DNA of 64,000 nt, from assembly GCF_000383855.1 (NCBI RefSeq), contig NZ_KB912877.1, positions 1,150,616 to 1,214,615 of the forward strand. Direction: 5' to 3'. The notes below the pieces were generated by a model that was given only the letters and a program-made list of their open reading frames with translations, did no database searches and was not told the DNA's origin. Within the stretch, counting starts at the first letter, position 1; every line of letters starts with the position of its first letter. Made by a program: the position numbers and the translations under genes. This DNA comes from Methylobacter marinus A45 (GTDB taxonomy: Bacteria > Pseudomonadota > Gammaproteobacteria > Methylococcales > Methylomonadaceae). Shown piece after piece: positions 52,492 to 59,480 of the stretch.

Positions 52492-52715
52492 CGTTCCCAC
52501 GCTCCTGCGTACCCTGAAGGGCATAAATGGGAATGCAGACTGGGCCTGATTTAAACACCGGTATAGGTTCCCACGCAGGAGAGACTGTGAAAGTATTCGT
52601 TTTTTGAAATTTTCACCACAATATATTGTGCATTTGATATTTGTATATAACAGCATATAGACATTGAGGAGAAAAATTCTGAATACTTTCACAGTCTGAG
52701 GAGCGTGGGAACCAG
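52492..52715. repeat. GTTCCCACGC-bounded repeat interrupted by MITE
   Basis: Left part 52492-52581 matches the first 90 bp of the 51071 copy; after the inserted 116-bp element the repeat resumes as GGAGCGTGGGAACCAG (52700-52715). Removing the MITE and one AGGAG duplication restores a normal repeat end. Confidence 0.7.
52582..52697. mobile_element. 116-bp MITE, copy 1
   Basis: Perfect 17-bp terminal inverted repeats AGACTGTGAAAGTATTC (52582-52598) and its complement (52681-52697). It is AT-rich, non-coding, with a CACAATATATTGTG palindrome inside. A roughly 90% identical copy of the same length is at 63396-63511. It interrupts another repeat and is flanked by an AGGAG duplication (one further base imperfect). 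Confidence 0.85.
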
Positions 52716-52723
52716 AGCCGTAA

Positions 52724-52921
52724 TCATCCCTGTAGCGGGCTGTCGACCACAAAGCGGTACTGCTTGCCGCAATGCAGGATGACTTCCTTCTGTCTGCGCT
52801 TGAGGATTTTGACCTCGACCCGAATGTCGCCGAAACCGTCATGCAGCAGCACTTCATCCAGCAGTTCCAGCAGCTTGTTCTTGACCGGTTCAGTTTGAGT
52901 ATCGGTATGTGTCGTTTTCAT
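52724..52921 (-). CDS. Hypothetical protein, 65 residues
   Basis: I do not recognise this small soluble protein. It starts with a polar, threonine-rich segment (MKTTHTDTQTEPVKNKL), then a leucine-rich amphipathic helix (LLELLDEVLLHDGFG) and a basic beta-hairpin (IRVEVKILKRRQKEVILHCG). The basic strand-turn-strand would suit nucleic-acid or membrane binding, but no family is named. It lies on the secretion-cluster strand between the Sel1 lipoprotein gene and prepilin 1 and may be cotranscribed. Confidence 0.5.
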   Translation of the reverse strand: MKTTHTDTQTEPVKNKLLELLDEVLLHDGFGDIRVEVKILKRRQKEVILHCGKQYRFVVDSPLQG

Positions 52922-53024
52922 TTTTCTTATTTCGCTCCAGTTCAAATTCAACCGAACAGGCCGGGTTACGACTGCGTGGGCAAATTGCCCCTACTAACTG
53001 CATTCACCCCATTGCCAGATCAAA

Positions 53025-53103
53025 GTCGGGTTACGGCTAAAGCCTAACCCGACCTACATAAGCCGGTTTGATTCAGTAGGTCGGGTTCGCGCAGCAACCC
53101 GAC
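53025..53103. repeat. Pair of GTCGGGTT/AACCCGAC inverted repeats
   Basis: GTCGGGTTA (53025-53033) pairs with TAACCCGAC (53045-53053), and GTCGGGTT (53080-53087) with AACCCGAC (53096-53103); the inner CCGACCTAC and GTAGGTCGG also pair. It lies in the 203-bp gap between the 65-residue gene and the Sel1 gene. Confidence 0.55.
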
Positions 53104-53124
53104 ATCCCGGCCATGTGTTTCCAA

Positions 53125-53568
53125 TCACGGCACCTGCAGCGCCAGCCGGTAGCCGCTTTGCCTGGCCTGCTTCAGCCAGTAGCCTGCCTTCTCCTGCAAC
53201 TGCGGGTCGGGGCTGGCCGAATAAATCAGGTACAGCATGTATTGCCCGTGGGCATGGCCCTGCCTGGCCGCTTTCTCGAACCACTGCGCCGCCAGTTCCC
53301 TGTCCTGCTCGCCGCCCAGGCCCAGATAATAAAGCTCGCCGATCAGAGTCTGGCTGTTGGCGTCGCCCCAGCGCGCCGACCGGTGGCACCAGTCGAACGC
53401 CTTGGCGAAATTGATGCGCCGTATCTTGTCGCCGTAGCGGTAGGCGTAACAGTTCTCCGCCGCCACGTCGGCTTCCGAATCGAGGCCGAAATGCGCGCAG
53501 CCGGCGATGCTCAATAGCCCCCAGCAAGCCGCAACGCGCGGCAGCCAGCTTTTGATCAGCCCCGTCAT
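53125..53568 (-). CDS. Sel1-like repeat lipoprotein
   Basis: A 147-residue exported protein with a lipoprotein signal (LLSIAGC lipobox, Cys about 23) and two to three Sel1/TPR-like helical repeats (SARWGDANSQTLIGELYYLG, WFEKAARQGHAHGQYMLYLI). Its ATG overlaps the secretin stop by 4 bp (ATGA at 53565-53568), so the two are coupled. A lipoprotein made with a secretin often acts as a pilotin or stabiliser (compare PilF/PilW, which are TPR lipoproteins). A pilotin role is therefore a reasonable inference here. Confidence 0.75.
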   Translation of the reverse strand: MTGLIKSWLPRVAACWGLLSIAGCAHFGLDSEADVAAENCYAYRYGDKIRRINFAKAFDWCHRSARWGDANSQTLIGELYYLGLGGEQDRELAAQWFEKAARQGHAHGQYMLYLIYSASPDPQLQEKAGYWLKQARQSGYRLALQVP

Positions 53569-55334
53569 AAATCCGAGTCCCTCAGGTTGTCCGGCGCGCA
53601 GTACTCGCCGCACAACGCGGGTTTCTGCTGTTCCGGCACCGGCAGCGACTGCAGCGACGCGTCCGGCGCGTATTTATGGTATTTCTCGGTCGGGTCATAC
53701 TGCTCCCGCGTTTCGCCCTGGTTGAGCACATACGGCGTGATCAGCAGCACCATCTCCGACTTGCTGTCTTCATCGACCGTCGTGCGGAACACATTGCCGA
53801 TCACCGGTATGTCGGCCAGAAACGGCACCTTGCGCCGGTTTCTGGAAAAACTGTCGCGGATCAGGCCGCCGACCGCGACCGTGTAGCCGTGCCGGGCGAA
53901 AATCTCCCCTTCCAGCTTGGCCGTGCTGACGGTGTCGATCGGCAGGTCCACGACCCGGCCGGTGCTGTCGGTGACCGGAATAAAAGCCGCGGCCTCGTTC
54001 AGCGTCGAGTTCTCCTGCTTCAGCTGGATATGGATCGAGCCGTCGCTGTTGATATGCGGCGTGATCTCCAGGGTCGTGCCGATTTCCTCCAGTTCGGTCT
54101 CCGGCGTGGTGATCGTGCGCGTGGTGTTCAGGTTGTCGATCGCATCGATCGAATAGCCGCGCACCATGACCCGCTCCTCGCCGACAAACAGCGTCGCCGG
54201 CCGGTGGTTAGACGCCACCAGCATCGGGTTGGAAACGACATTGACGCGGTTGTTCTGCTCCAGCAGTTCGATATTCGCCTTGATGTTCTGGCTGACGAAT
54301 TCATACACCAGGCTGCCGCCGCCCGACAGCGCCGCCGCGCCGCCGAGAATGATCGGATTCGGGCTTTCGCCGCTGAGCTTGGTGTCCTTGAACTCGAAGT
54401 TGAACAGGGACGAAAAATCCTCGCCGACCTTGATGTCGATAATCTTCATTTCCAGCATCACCTGGGTCTGCGGACGGTCCAGTTGCTCCACCAGACTGGC
54501 GATGGATTTCAATACGGAGGCATCGCTGGTCTTGACGATCAGCAAATTGTGCTCGGTATTGATGGTGACATAGATCACCTTGTTCACGCCGGACACCGAC
54601 TTCAACCGCTCGGCTTCAACCTGCCGGCCATCCTCGGACAACGCCTCGAGCTGCTCCACGGTCAGGTCGTCGGGCAGTTTCTCACGCTGTCCCGTATTGC
54701 CTCCGCCCATCCCTCGAGAGCTCCCCGCATAGCCGCGACCGCCGAGGCCGTTCATGCGGCCGCCGATGCGGTTTGCGCCGCCGCGGTTGTTGCCGAAACC
54801 GCCGGCACTTCTGCCGCCGCGATTGCCGACATTGCCGAGACCGCCGCCCATACCGGTGTTGCCGTAGGACACCTGAACCCGGTAGCCGTACAGTTCCTCG
54901 ATCGCCGTCGCAATGGCGATGACATTGGGATTGCGCAGCTGAAACACGCGGATGGTATCATCCTGCCCCACCACCAGATCCTTGCCGTACTGTTCCTTGG
55001 TCATCAGCCGGAACGTGCCGTTGCCGCCGTCATCGCGCCGGTACCAGAGATCGCTGATGCGGCAGATCGCCCTGATCGCCTCCTCCAGCGTCACTTTTTT
55101 CAGGAAAATCGTGACTTCCTTCCCGCCCGCTTCCGGCGTTGCGATAATGTTGACCTGCGCATCCTCGGACAGCACCCGGATAATGTCCGTGACCCGGGAG
55201 TTTTTGAATTCCAGCTCCTGAATTTCAAAAGGCCTGGCGCCGGCCGACGCCGCAAATAGCATTAGCAACAGCATGATCATGCATAAAACCCTGCCGTGCT
55301 TTTCTTTTACAATGTTCAATAACACCTTCAGCAA
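53565..55334 (-). CDS. gspD: Secretin (GspD/MshL/PilQ family)
   Basis: A 589-residue outer-membrane secretin. Signal peptide (about 1-33); N-domain starting FEIQELEFKNSRVTDIIRVL; a second N-domain (about 125-158) interrupted by a long glycine/asparagine/arginine-rich linker (158-216); then a secretin core with VEQLDRPQTQVMLEMKIIDI, the VPFLADIPVIGNVFR signature and LLITPYVL. It is shorter than GspD of canonical type II secretion and near MshL in size. It is the first gene of the cluster and is coupled to a Sel1 lipoprotein. Confidence 0.92.
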   Translation of the reverse strand: MLKVLLNIVKEKHGRVLCMIMLLLMLFAASAGARPFEIQELEFKNSRVTDIIRVLSEDAQVNIIATPEAGGKEVTIFLKKVTLEEAIRAICRISDLWYRRDDGGNGTFRLMTKEQYGKDLVVGQDDTIRVFQLRNPNVIAIATAIEELYGYRVQVSYGNTGMGGGLGNVGNRGGRSAGGFGNNRGGANRIGGRMNGLGGRGYAGSSRGMGGGNTGQREKLPDDLTVEQLEALSEDGRQVEAERLKSVSGVNKVIYVTINTEHNLLIVKTSDASVLKSIASLVEQLDRPQTQVMLEMKIIDIKVGEDFSSLFNFEFKDTKLSGESPNPIILGGAAALSGGGSLVYEFVSQNIKANIELLEQNNRVNVVSNPMLVASNHRPATLFVGEERVMVRGYSIDAIDNLNTTRTITTPETELEEIGTTLEITPHINSDGSIHIQLKQENSTLNEAAAFIPVTDSTGRVVDLPIDTVSTAKLEGEIFARHGYTVAVGGLIRDSFSRNRRKVPFLADIPVIGNVFRTTVDEDSKSEMVLLITPYVLNQGETREQYDPTEKYHKYAPDASLQSLPVPEQQKPALCGEYCAPDNLRDSDL

Positions 55335-55445
55335 TCCAAAAATCCATTTTTCATACCCCTCTCGTAAAATAACCGGCTAACCCAACACCCACCTCGATCT
55401 GCTGGCTCAACCGGCTAACTACTCAATTGTCACGGCTCTGCCGGC

Positions 55446-55480
55446 TTAGGAACGGGAATTATAAAATTCACGTTCCTAAG
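55446..55480. repeat. Imperfect palindrome TTAGGAACG...CGTTCCTAA
   Basis: TTAGGAACGGGAATT and AATTCACGTTCCTAA flank ATAA. The right half AAAATTCACGTTCC recurs at about 8867, upstream of the TonB-receptor gene. It lies about 110 bp upstream of the secretin gene and could be a regulator site or repeat. Confidence 0.45.
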
Positions 55481-56002
55481 CCGGTCTCATCATCCTTGAG
55501 CCGTCTGTAAAAAAACCGCGGACGCTGTCTTCTTAACGCACCGCCCCCCCATTCAGCTTAAATTATCTGGCAAGCAGTGCTTTCCAATAGCCGCCATGCG
55601 GCTTCGGATGCCCATTCACCCGCCTGCCCGGCGATGGAATTTCATTCCAGGCCTAAGAGGCGGCATAGTGTATGTCAGTGATAACTTAGCTGTCTGTAGG
55701 AAAAAATCCCGAATGTTTGCTTCCTAAATTCCCGCCCCGTTTAAAGCGCTCACTCGATATCTGAACCACTCCCGGAGAACTGGTCTTTTTTCCACGATCT
55801 TTCGTTGCCCGGCTGCCTGTTTGCGCCGACAGGTATCGACGCTTTATCCGGTTGTCAAACAGCCATCGTTTCAACTTCACCGCGATGAAGTCATGACGCG
55901 GCTATCCGGCGCAGCACCGCAGTCCGAACCGGCTGAAGCCAAGCGCCAATCGCATGCCTCGCGCCAGTACTCAGTCTGTCTTGTTCTGACGAGTAAGATT
56001 CC

Positions 56003-56094
56003 TCGTTGGGAACGCATACCGGGCCATACGATGAGCCCCTCTCAAGGCCCGGTATCGGTTCCCACGGGAGGACCGTGGGAACCAGGGACGCCGA
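56003..56094. repeat. Member of the GTTCCCACG-bounded repeat family
   Basis: Left end CGTTGGGAACGCATACCGGG, right end GGTTCCCACGGGAGGACCGT plus GGGAACCAG. The middle has its own CCGGGCC...GGCCCGG pairing and differs from the 102-bp copies. Confidence 0.5.
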
Positions 56095-56482
56095 TCGCAT
56101 GATTCGCGCTGGCCAGGGGCTCTAGCGTCGCGAAAGCCGATTGCATCATCGCGCGCAACCGGCCTGAGCACTGGTTGATCCTGGCTGCGAAAAAGCGATT
56201 CTTTGCCGGTGCTCGCAATATCCGACAGGCAAAATGTCAAATAGCTGACATCGATAATGTGAAATGGCGCGCATTATTCCAGAAATATTCATTGTTCCAA
56301 TGGGAATATTTCCTTTCTTGATCATGAAATTTTCCCGGCTTGTGACGAGACAGGACGTCGTCGCCGCTCTCAAGGCCCGCCGATATCGGGGATTACATTG
56401 TTGGGATGGCGCATCTTCGGACGCCGGGCGGTCATTCGGATGCCGGCCGCTTTCTGGAAAGAACGGGAAAATTCAACGACAG

Positions 56483-56504
56483 CAAGTCAGCCCTGGCTGA
56501 CTTG
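56483..56504. repeat. Perfect 10-bp inverted repeat
   Basis: CAAGTCAGCC and GGCTGACTTG are exact inverted copies around CT. Without a T-run it is not a classical terminator; it could be a dyad for a regulator of the small membrane-protein gene at 56690. Confidence 0.45.
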
Positions 56505-56689
56505 ATTCACTGCCCGGATAGTGTATTTTAGCTGCGTACACGAGTTATCCCAGGCAAGCTGTCTAGCCGTGGCGGATGGCTTGTCCTGACGGAGTTGATC
56601 CTACGTAGCGCGGAAACAGCAGCCGAGTTTAGGTTCTCTGCCACCGGATTGATTAAGGTTAGTCACGATGATTGCGGGAGATAAAACTG

Positions 56690-56869
56690 ATGGGCATCAA
56701 AACAAAACTTATCGTAGGCTTCGTGCTGCTGGAGATCACCGACTTCCTGCCGCTGCCGACGACCACGATGGTCGCCGTTTACATTATTCTGAAAAAGCCC
56801 CGCTGGTTTAAAAACATGATCATGGAGCTTTATAGCGAGGAGGAGGACCGGTCGGACAAGCCTGATTAG
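56690..56869 (+). CDS. Small membrane protein, 59 residues
   Basis: A 59-residue protein with a hydrophobic stretch (about residues 6-34, LIVGFVLLEI and a second half with TTTMVAVYIIL), then a basic WF/K segment and an acidic tail (ELYSEEEDRSDKP). The ATG at 56690 has a GGGAG site 9 bp upstream; a TTG 18 bp earlier is a weaker choice. The distinctive PLPTTT turn between two half-helices suggests a hairpin in the membrane. I do not recognise the family. It is preceded by about 150 bp that may form a structured leader. Confidence 0.5.
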   Translation: MGIKTKLIVGFVLLEITDFLPLPTTTMVAVYIILKKPRWFKNMIMELYSEEEDRSDKPD

Positions 56870-56873
56870 GAAC

Positions 56874-56950
56874 GGCAGGCGGCGCAGTCAAGCGCATCGC
56901 CCGCGAACGATGCGCTTGAACAAGGGAATTATTTACGACCCAATCCTTAA
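56874..56950. repeat. Partial copy of the 14600-type nested element
   Basis: GGCGGCGCAGTCAAGCGCAT and CGAACGATGCGC match the core of the 14600-14775 element, and GGGAATTATTTACGACCCAA plus TCCTTAA matches its outer right arm. The 25-bp stretch with the inner CACATCCTATG end is deleted, which shows how the element shrinks. Confidence 0.55.
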
Positions 56951-56960
56951 TCGTTTTCCT

Positions 56961-57062
56961 CGTTCCCACGCTCCCGCGTACCCTGAAGGGCATAAATGGG
57001 AACGCAGACTGCGGCTGAATTGAGCACCGGTATGGGTTCCCACGCAGGAGCATGGAAACCAG
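56961..57062. repeat. GTTCCCACGC-bounded repeat, full copy
   Basis: A 102-bp unit with CGTTCCCACGCTCCCGCGTA at the left and GGTTCCCACGCAGGAGCATG plus GAAACCAG at the right, nearly identical to 43569-43670. It ends 10 bp before the stop codon of the PepSY gene. Confidence 0.65.
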
Positions 57063-57071
57063 AAAATATCT

Positions 57072-57602
57072 TTAATCGTTTTCCTTGCCGATCTGGTAAT
57101 ACTCCTTCTGATTGTCCTCGACGATTTTCCCGGTGGCGGCGTCCACTTCCAGCTTGATTTCGCCCTTGTCGGTCATGATATCGAACTCGTAAGAGGCATC
57201 GCCGTTAGACTCGATTTCGTACTCGACTTCCACGACTTCGCCCGGATGCGCTTTCAAAGCGATGTCCTTGGCTTGCTCCAGGCTGATCTTGGCCTTTTGC
57301 TTGAACAGCTGAGCGTCGGCATTTTCGACTTCCTGCTCTTCCTCGGTGATTTTGCCCTTGTTGGCGTCGCATTCCAGTTCCCAGGTCTTGCCGTCCTTGC
57401 CAAGGATTTCGAATTCGTAAGTGGGAACGCCACGCTCGTCTTTGAGTTCGAGTTTGACGACTTCGCCGTCGCGTTGCGCCAGGGCCGCTTTCATGCAGGT
57501 TTCCATGCTGACCTTGGTTTTCGGCAGTTCGATGTCGGCCATAGCCGGCGCACAAGCCGCAAGCGCAATGTTGGCCCAGAGGATGCTTTGAATTTTGTTC
57601 AT
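57072..57602 (-). CDS. Exported protein with two PepSY-like domains
   Basis: A 176-residue protein with signal peptide (about 1-22, ending PAMA) and two tandem PepSY-like units (about 28-90 and 100-170). Each has the pattern A/S...A...A...G-x-V-x-x-x-E-L/Y-E...Y-E-F/D-I and ends in the D-x-x-T/K-G-K-I turn. PepSY domains are periplasmic and often inhibit peptidases or bind metals near the cell surface. ATG 57602 has AGGAGAAG at good spacing; the longer frame lacks this. It is downstream of tonB by about 110 bp and may be a separate or shared transcript. Confidence 0.8.
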   Translation of the reverse strand: MNKIQSILWANIALAACAPAMADIELPKTKVSMETCMKAALAQRDGEVVKLELKDERGVPTYEFEILGKDGKTWELECDANKGKITEEEQEVENADAQLFKQKAKISLEQAKDIALKAHPGEVVEVEYEIESNGDASYEFDIMTDKGEIKLEVDAATGKIVEDNQKEYYQIGKEND

Positions 57603-57711
57603 GTTACTTCTCCTGATAACTTGAATGACAATACTGCCCTGACCGGGCAGGGAAGTCATATATATGCCTTAAATCGATGGCGGTCAATTCCAGTAGCTGT
57701 GTTTCAGCTAT

Positions 57712-58524
57712 TCAGCGCCGCTTCTTGAGCCGAAACCTGACTATCTGAGTGGCCTGCTGTTCGACGGCGCGGCCATCCCTGAAAGCGGGCTTGAACCGCC
57801 ATTGCCGGATCGCTTCGAGCGCGGCTCGATCAAATATGTTTTTAGGATTGGCAGCCACGACGCGGGCATCGCTGACGGTGCCGGCAGGGCTTACGCTAAT
57901 GTCGATCTCCACCCAGCCTTCAATGCCCCGGGCCGCGGCTCTGGACGGATAGCGCGGTTCTACCCGGGACAATACCACCAGATTCCGGCCGCCCGTGCCG
58001 CCTGAGGCTTCCTGTTCCGCCCCGGGCTCCGGTGTCTTTTCCAGATTCCACTGGCCGGGCGGCACCGTCAGGCGCGAGTCAGCCCCGGGCACGGGAGCGA
58101 ACGGGGCGCCCGTGCCCTGTTCCGGTATATCGATCCTGGGGGCGGGCGCGCCCGGCGCTGTCGGCTTGGATTTGCCGGCTTTTTTCGGCGCCTCGGGGCG
58201 GGGCGGCCGTTTCGGGCTTGGCTTGTCAGCGGGCTTGGGAGCAGGCTTGGCGGGTTTGGCGGCCGGACGTTCAGGCTCAGGCGGTTGTTCGGGCGCGGCA
58301 TCGACTACCGTTTTGGGGGCGGGTTCGGGTTCCTCGGCCTTGGGCGCGATGCGGATGAAGTCGATCGGTTGCGGTTTCGGCGCGGCAGCCTGCTCGGTCT
58401 CCCGCCGGCTAATCAATGCACCGATCAGTAACAGCAAGGCCAGATTGATAGCCACGGCGGCGGTAAAGGCCGCCGACAGGACCCGGAGCGGATGGCCCGG
58501 TCTGCCGGTGTCCTCCGTGTTCAT
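57712..58524 (-). CDS. tonB: TonB energy-transducing protein
   Basis: A 270-residue TonB. N-terminal membrane helix (about 18-38), a long proline/lysine/glutamate-rich periplasmic spacer (about 45-150), and a C-terminal TonB domain (about 185-265) with VEPRYPSRAAARGIEGWVEI and AALEAIRQWRFKPA. It carries proton-motive energy from ExbB/ExbD to outer-membrane receptors such as the one at 9120-11171. It overlaps exbD by 4 bp and is the last of the four coupled transport genes. Confidence 0.92.
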   Translation of the reverse strand: MNTEDTGRPGHPLRVLSAAFTAAVAINLALLLLIGALISRRETEQAAAPKPQPIDFIRIAPKAEEPEPAPKTVVDAAPEQPPEPERPAAKPAKPAPKPADKPSPKRPPRPEAPKKAGKSKPTAPGAPAPRIDIPEQGTGAPFAPVPGADSRLTVPPGQWNLEKTPEPGAEQEASGGTGGRNLVVLSRVEPRYPSRAAARGIEGWVEIDISVSPAGTVSDARVVAANPKNIFDRAALEAIRQWRFKPAFRDGRAVEQQATQIVRFRLKKRR

Positions 58525-58955
58525 GGAAAGTCCGGGGCCGCGCTGGCCGCAACCGAAATGTTCACGAATCCGGCAAGACGCAGCTGGTCCATGACCTTGA
58601 CCAGCAGGCCGGTGCTGGCCTTGGTATCGGCCAGGATGATGGCGGACCGGGCGGGACCCGCCAGCCCCAGTTGTTCGATGCGGGTGCGCAGCAGGCGAAT
58701 GTCCACGGCGGCGTCGTTCAGCCAGATCTGCTCGTCGACAGCAATCGTGACGATCACGTCGGCATTCTGCGCGGGCGTCGCGGTCGCGGCCTTCGGACGC
58801 TGGACCGCCACCGCCGATTCCCGGATGAACGAGGTCGTCACCAGGAAAAAGATCAGCAGGATGAATACCATGTCGATAAGCGGCGTCAGGTTGATCGTAT
58901 CGCCGCTTTCCTCGCCGCCGTCTGTGCGCCGGTTGAACAGCCCCCCTCTTTTCAT
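58521..58955 (-). CDS. exbD: ExbD biopolymer transport protein
   Basis: A 144-residue protein with one N-terminal membrane helix containing the essential aspartate (INLTPLIDMVFILLIFFLV, Asp about 28) and a periplasmic peptidoglycan/TonB-interacting domain. With ExbB it forms the proton-driven motor that energises TonB. It overlaps exbB (4 bp) and tonB (4 bp), which supports strict stoichiometric translation. The family also includes TolR; the neighbouring tonB supports ExbD. Confidence 0.92.
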   Translation of the reverse strand: MKRGGLFNRRTDGGEESGDTINLTPLIDMVFILLIFFLVTTSFIRESAVAVQRPKAATATPAQNADVIVTIAVDEQIWLNDAAVDIRLLRTRIEQLGLAGPARSAIILADTKASTGLLVKVMDQLRLAGFVNISVAASAAPDFP

Positions 58956-59476
58956 GATTGCCTCAGGTGCTCGGCAAAGCGGCGCTGGCCGGTCCGGGCG
59001 CGCCGGTTGAGATCATAGCCCACTCCCACGCCGAACAGCCCCATCACCAGACCGGCCAGGGTGGTGATCAGTGCCCGGGAGACGCCGCGCGCGACGATCC
59101 GCGTCTCGGCGGTGCCGAATACGCGGATCAGATCGAAGGTTTCGACGATACCGGTCACCGTGCCCAACAGGCCCAGCATCGGCAGTATGCCGGAGAGGGT
59201 CTTGATCAGGCGCAGATGGCGATGCAATGCCAGGGCCATTTCAGCCTTCTCTATCGGCAGATCGGCGCAAGGGCGGCGGGCCGGCGCGCCGCGTTCGATA
59301 AGCAAGGGAAAAACCCGGATCAGGAACCAGTAGCGCTCCAGAATCAATGTCCACAGCCATACCGAGACGGCCAGCAACGGCCACATCACCGGTCCGCCCA
59401 GCGCCATCAGTTCCTCTATGTGTTGCTCGGCCTGCTGCAGAAAAACCGTGACCGTCTCGAAGACCTGCGCCTTCAT
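58952..59476 (-). CDS. exbB: ExbB/TolQ-type proton channel protein
   Basis: A 174-residue MotA/TolQ/ExbB protein with three membrane helices (about 25-45, 98-118 and 140-160) and the ILPMLGLLGTVTGIVETFD signature. It is the ExbB2-type small subunit; the larger TtpC-like protein precedes it by 4 bp. In Vibrio TonB2 systems ExbB2, ExbD2, TonB2 and TtpC act together. ATG at 59476 is chosen since the longer frame overlaps the upstream gene. Confidence 0.9.
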   Translation of the reverse strand: MKAQVFETVTVFLQQAEQHIEELMALGGPVMWPLLAVSVWLWTLILERYWFLIRVFPLLIERGAPARRPCADLPIEKAEMALALHRHLRLIKTLSGILPMLGLLGTVTGIVETFDLIRVFGTAETRIVARGVSRALITTLAGLVMGLFGVGVGYDLNRRARTGQRRFAEHLRQS

Positions 59477-59480
59477 CGCG

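Larger units (their letters stand above)
52359..52723. other. 365-bp gap with repeats and an inserted MITE
   Basis: The gap upstream of prepilin 1 holds a GTTCCCACGC-bounded repeat (52492-52715) interrupted by a 116-bp MITE (52582-52697), and a partial repeat end at 52462-52480. No gene is seen; the promoter for prepilin 1 would have to lie in the first 100 bp (52359-52460). Confidence 0.6.
55335..56689. other. 1.36-kb region without a convincing gene
   Basis: It contains a long imperfect palindrome around 55446-55480 (TTAGGAACG...CGTTCCTAA), a GTTCCCACG-type repeat (56003-56094), a 10-bp perfect inverted repeat (56483-56504) and a possibly structured leader (about 56520-56680). All frames over 60 codons lack ribosome-binding sites and similarity. 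The secretin-cluster promoter should lie in its first 200 bp. Confidence 0.5.

Noticed and set aside
53676-55259. A 527-codon plus-strand frame opposite the secretin gene
   Set aside because: It is the complementary-strand shadow of a recognised secretin; its composition is atypical and it has no ribosome-binding site.
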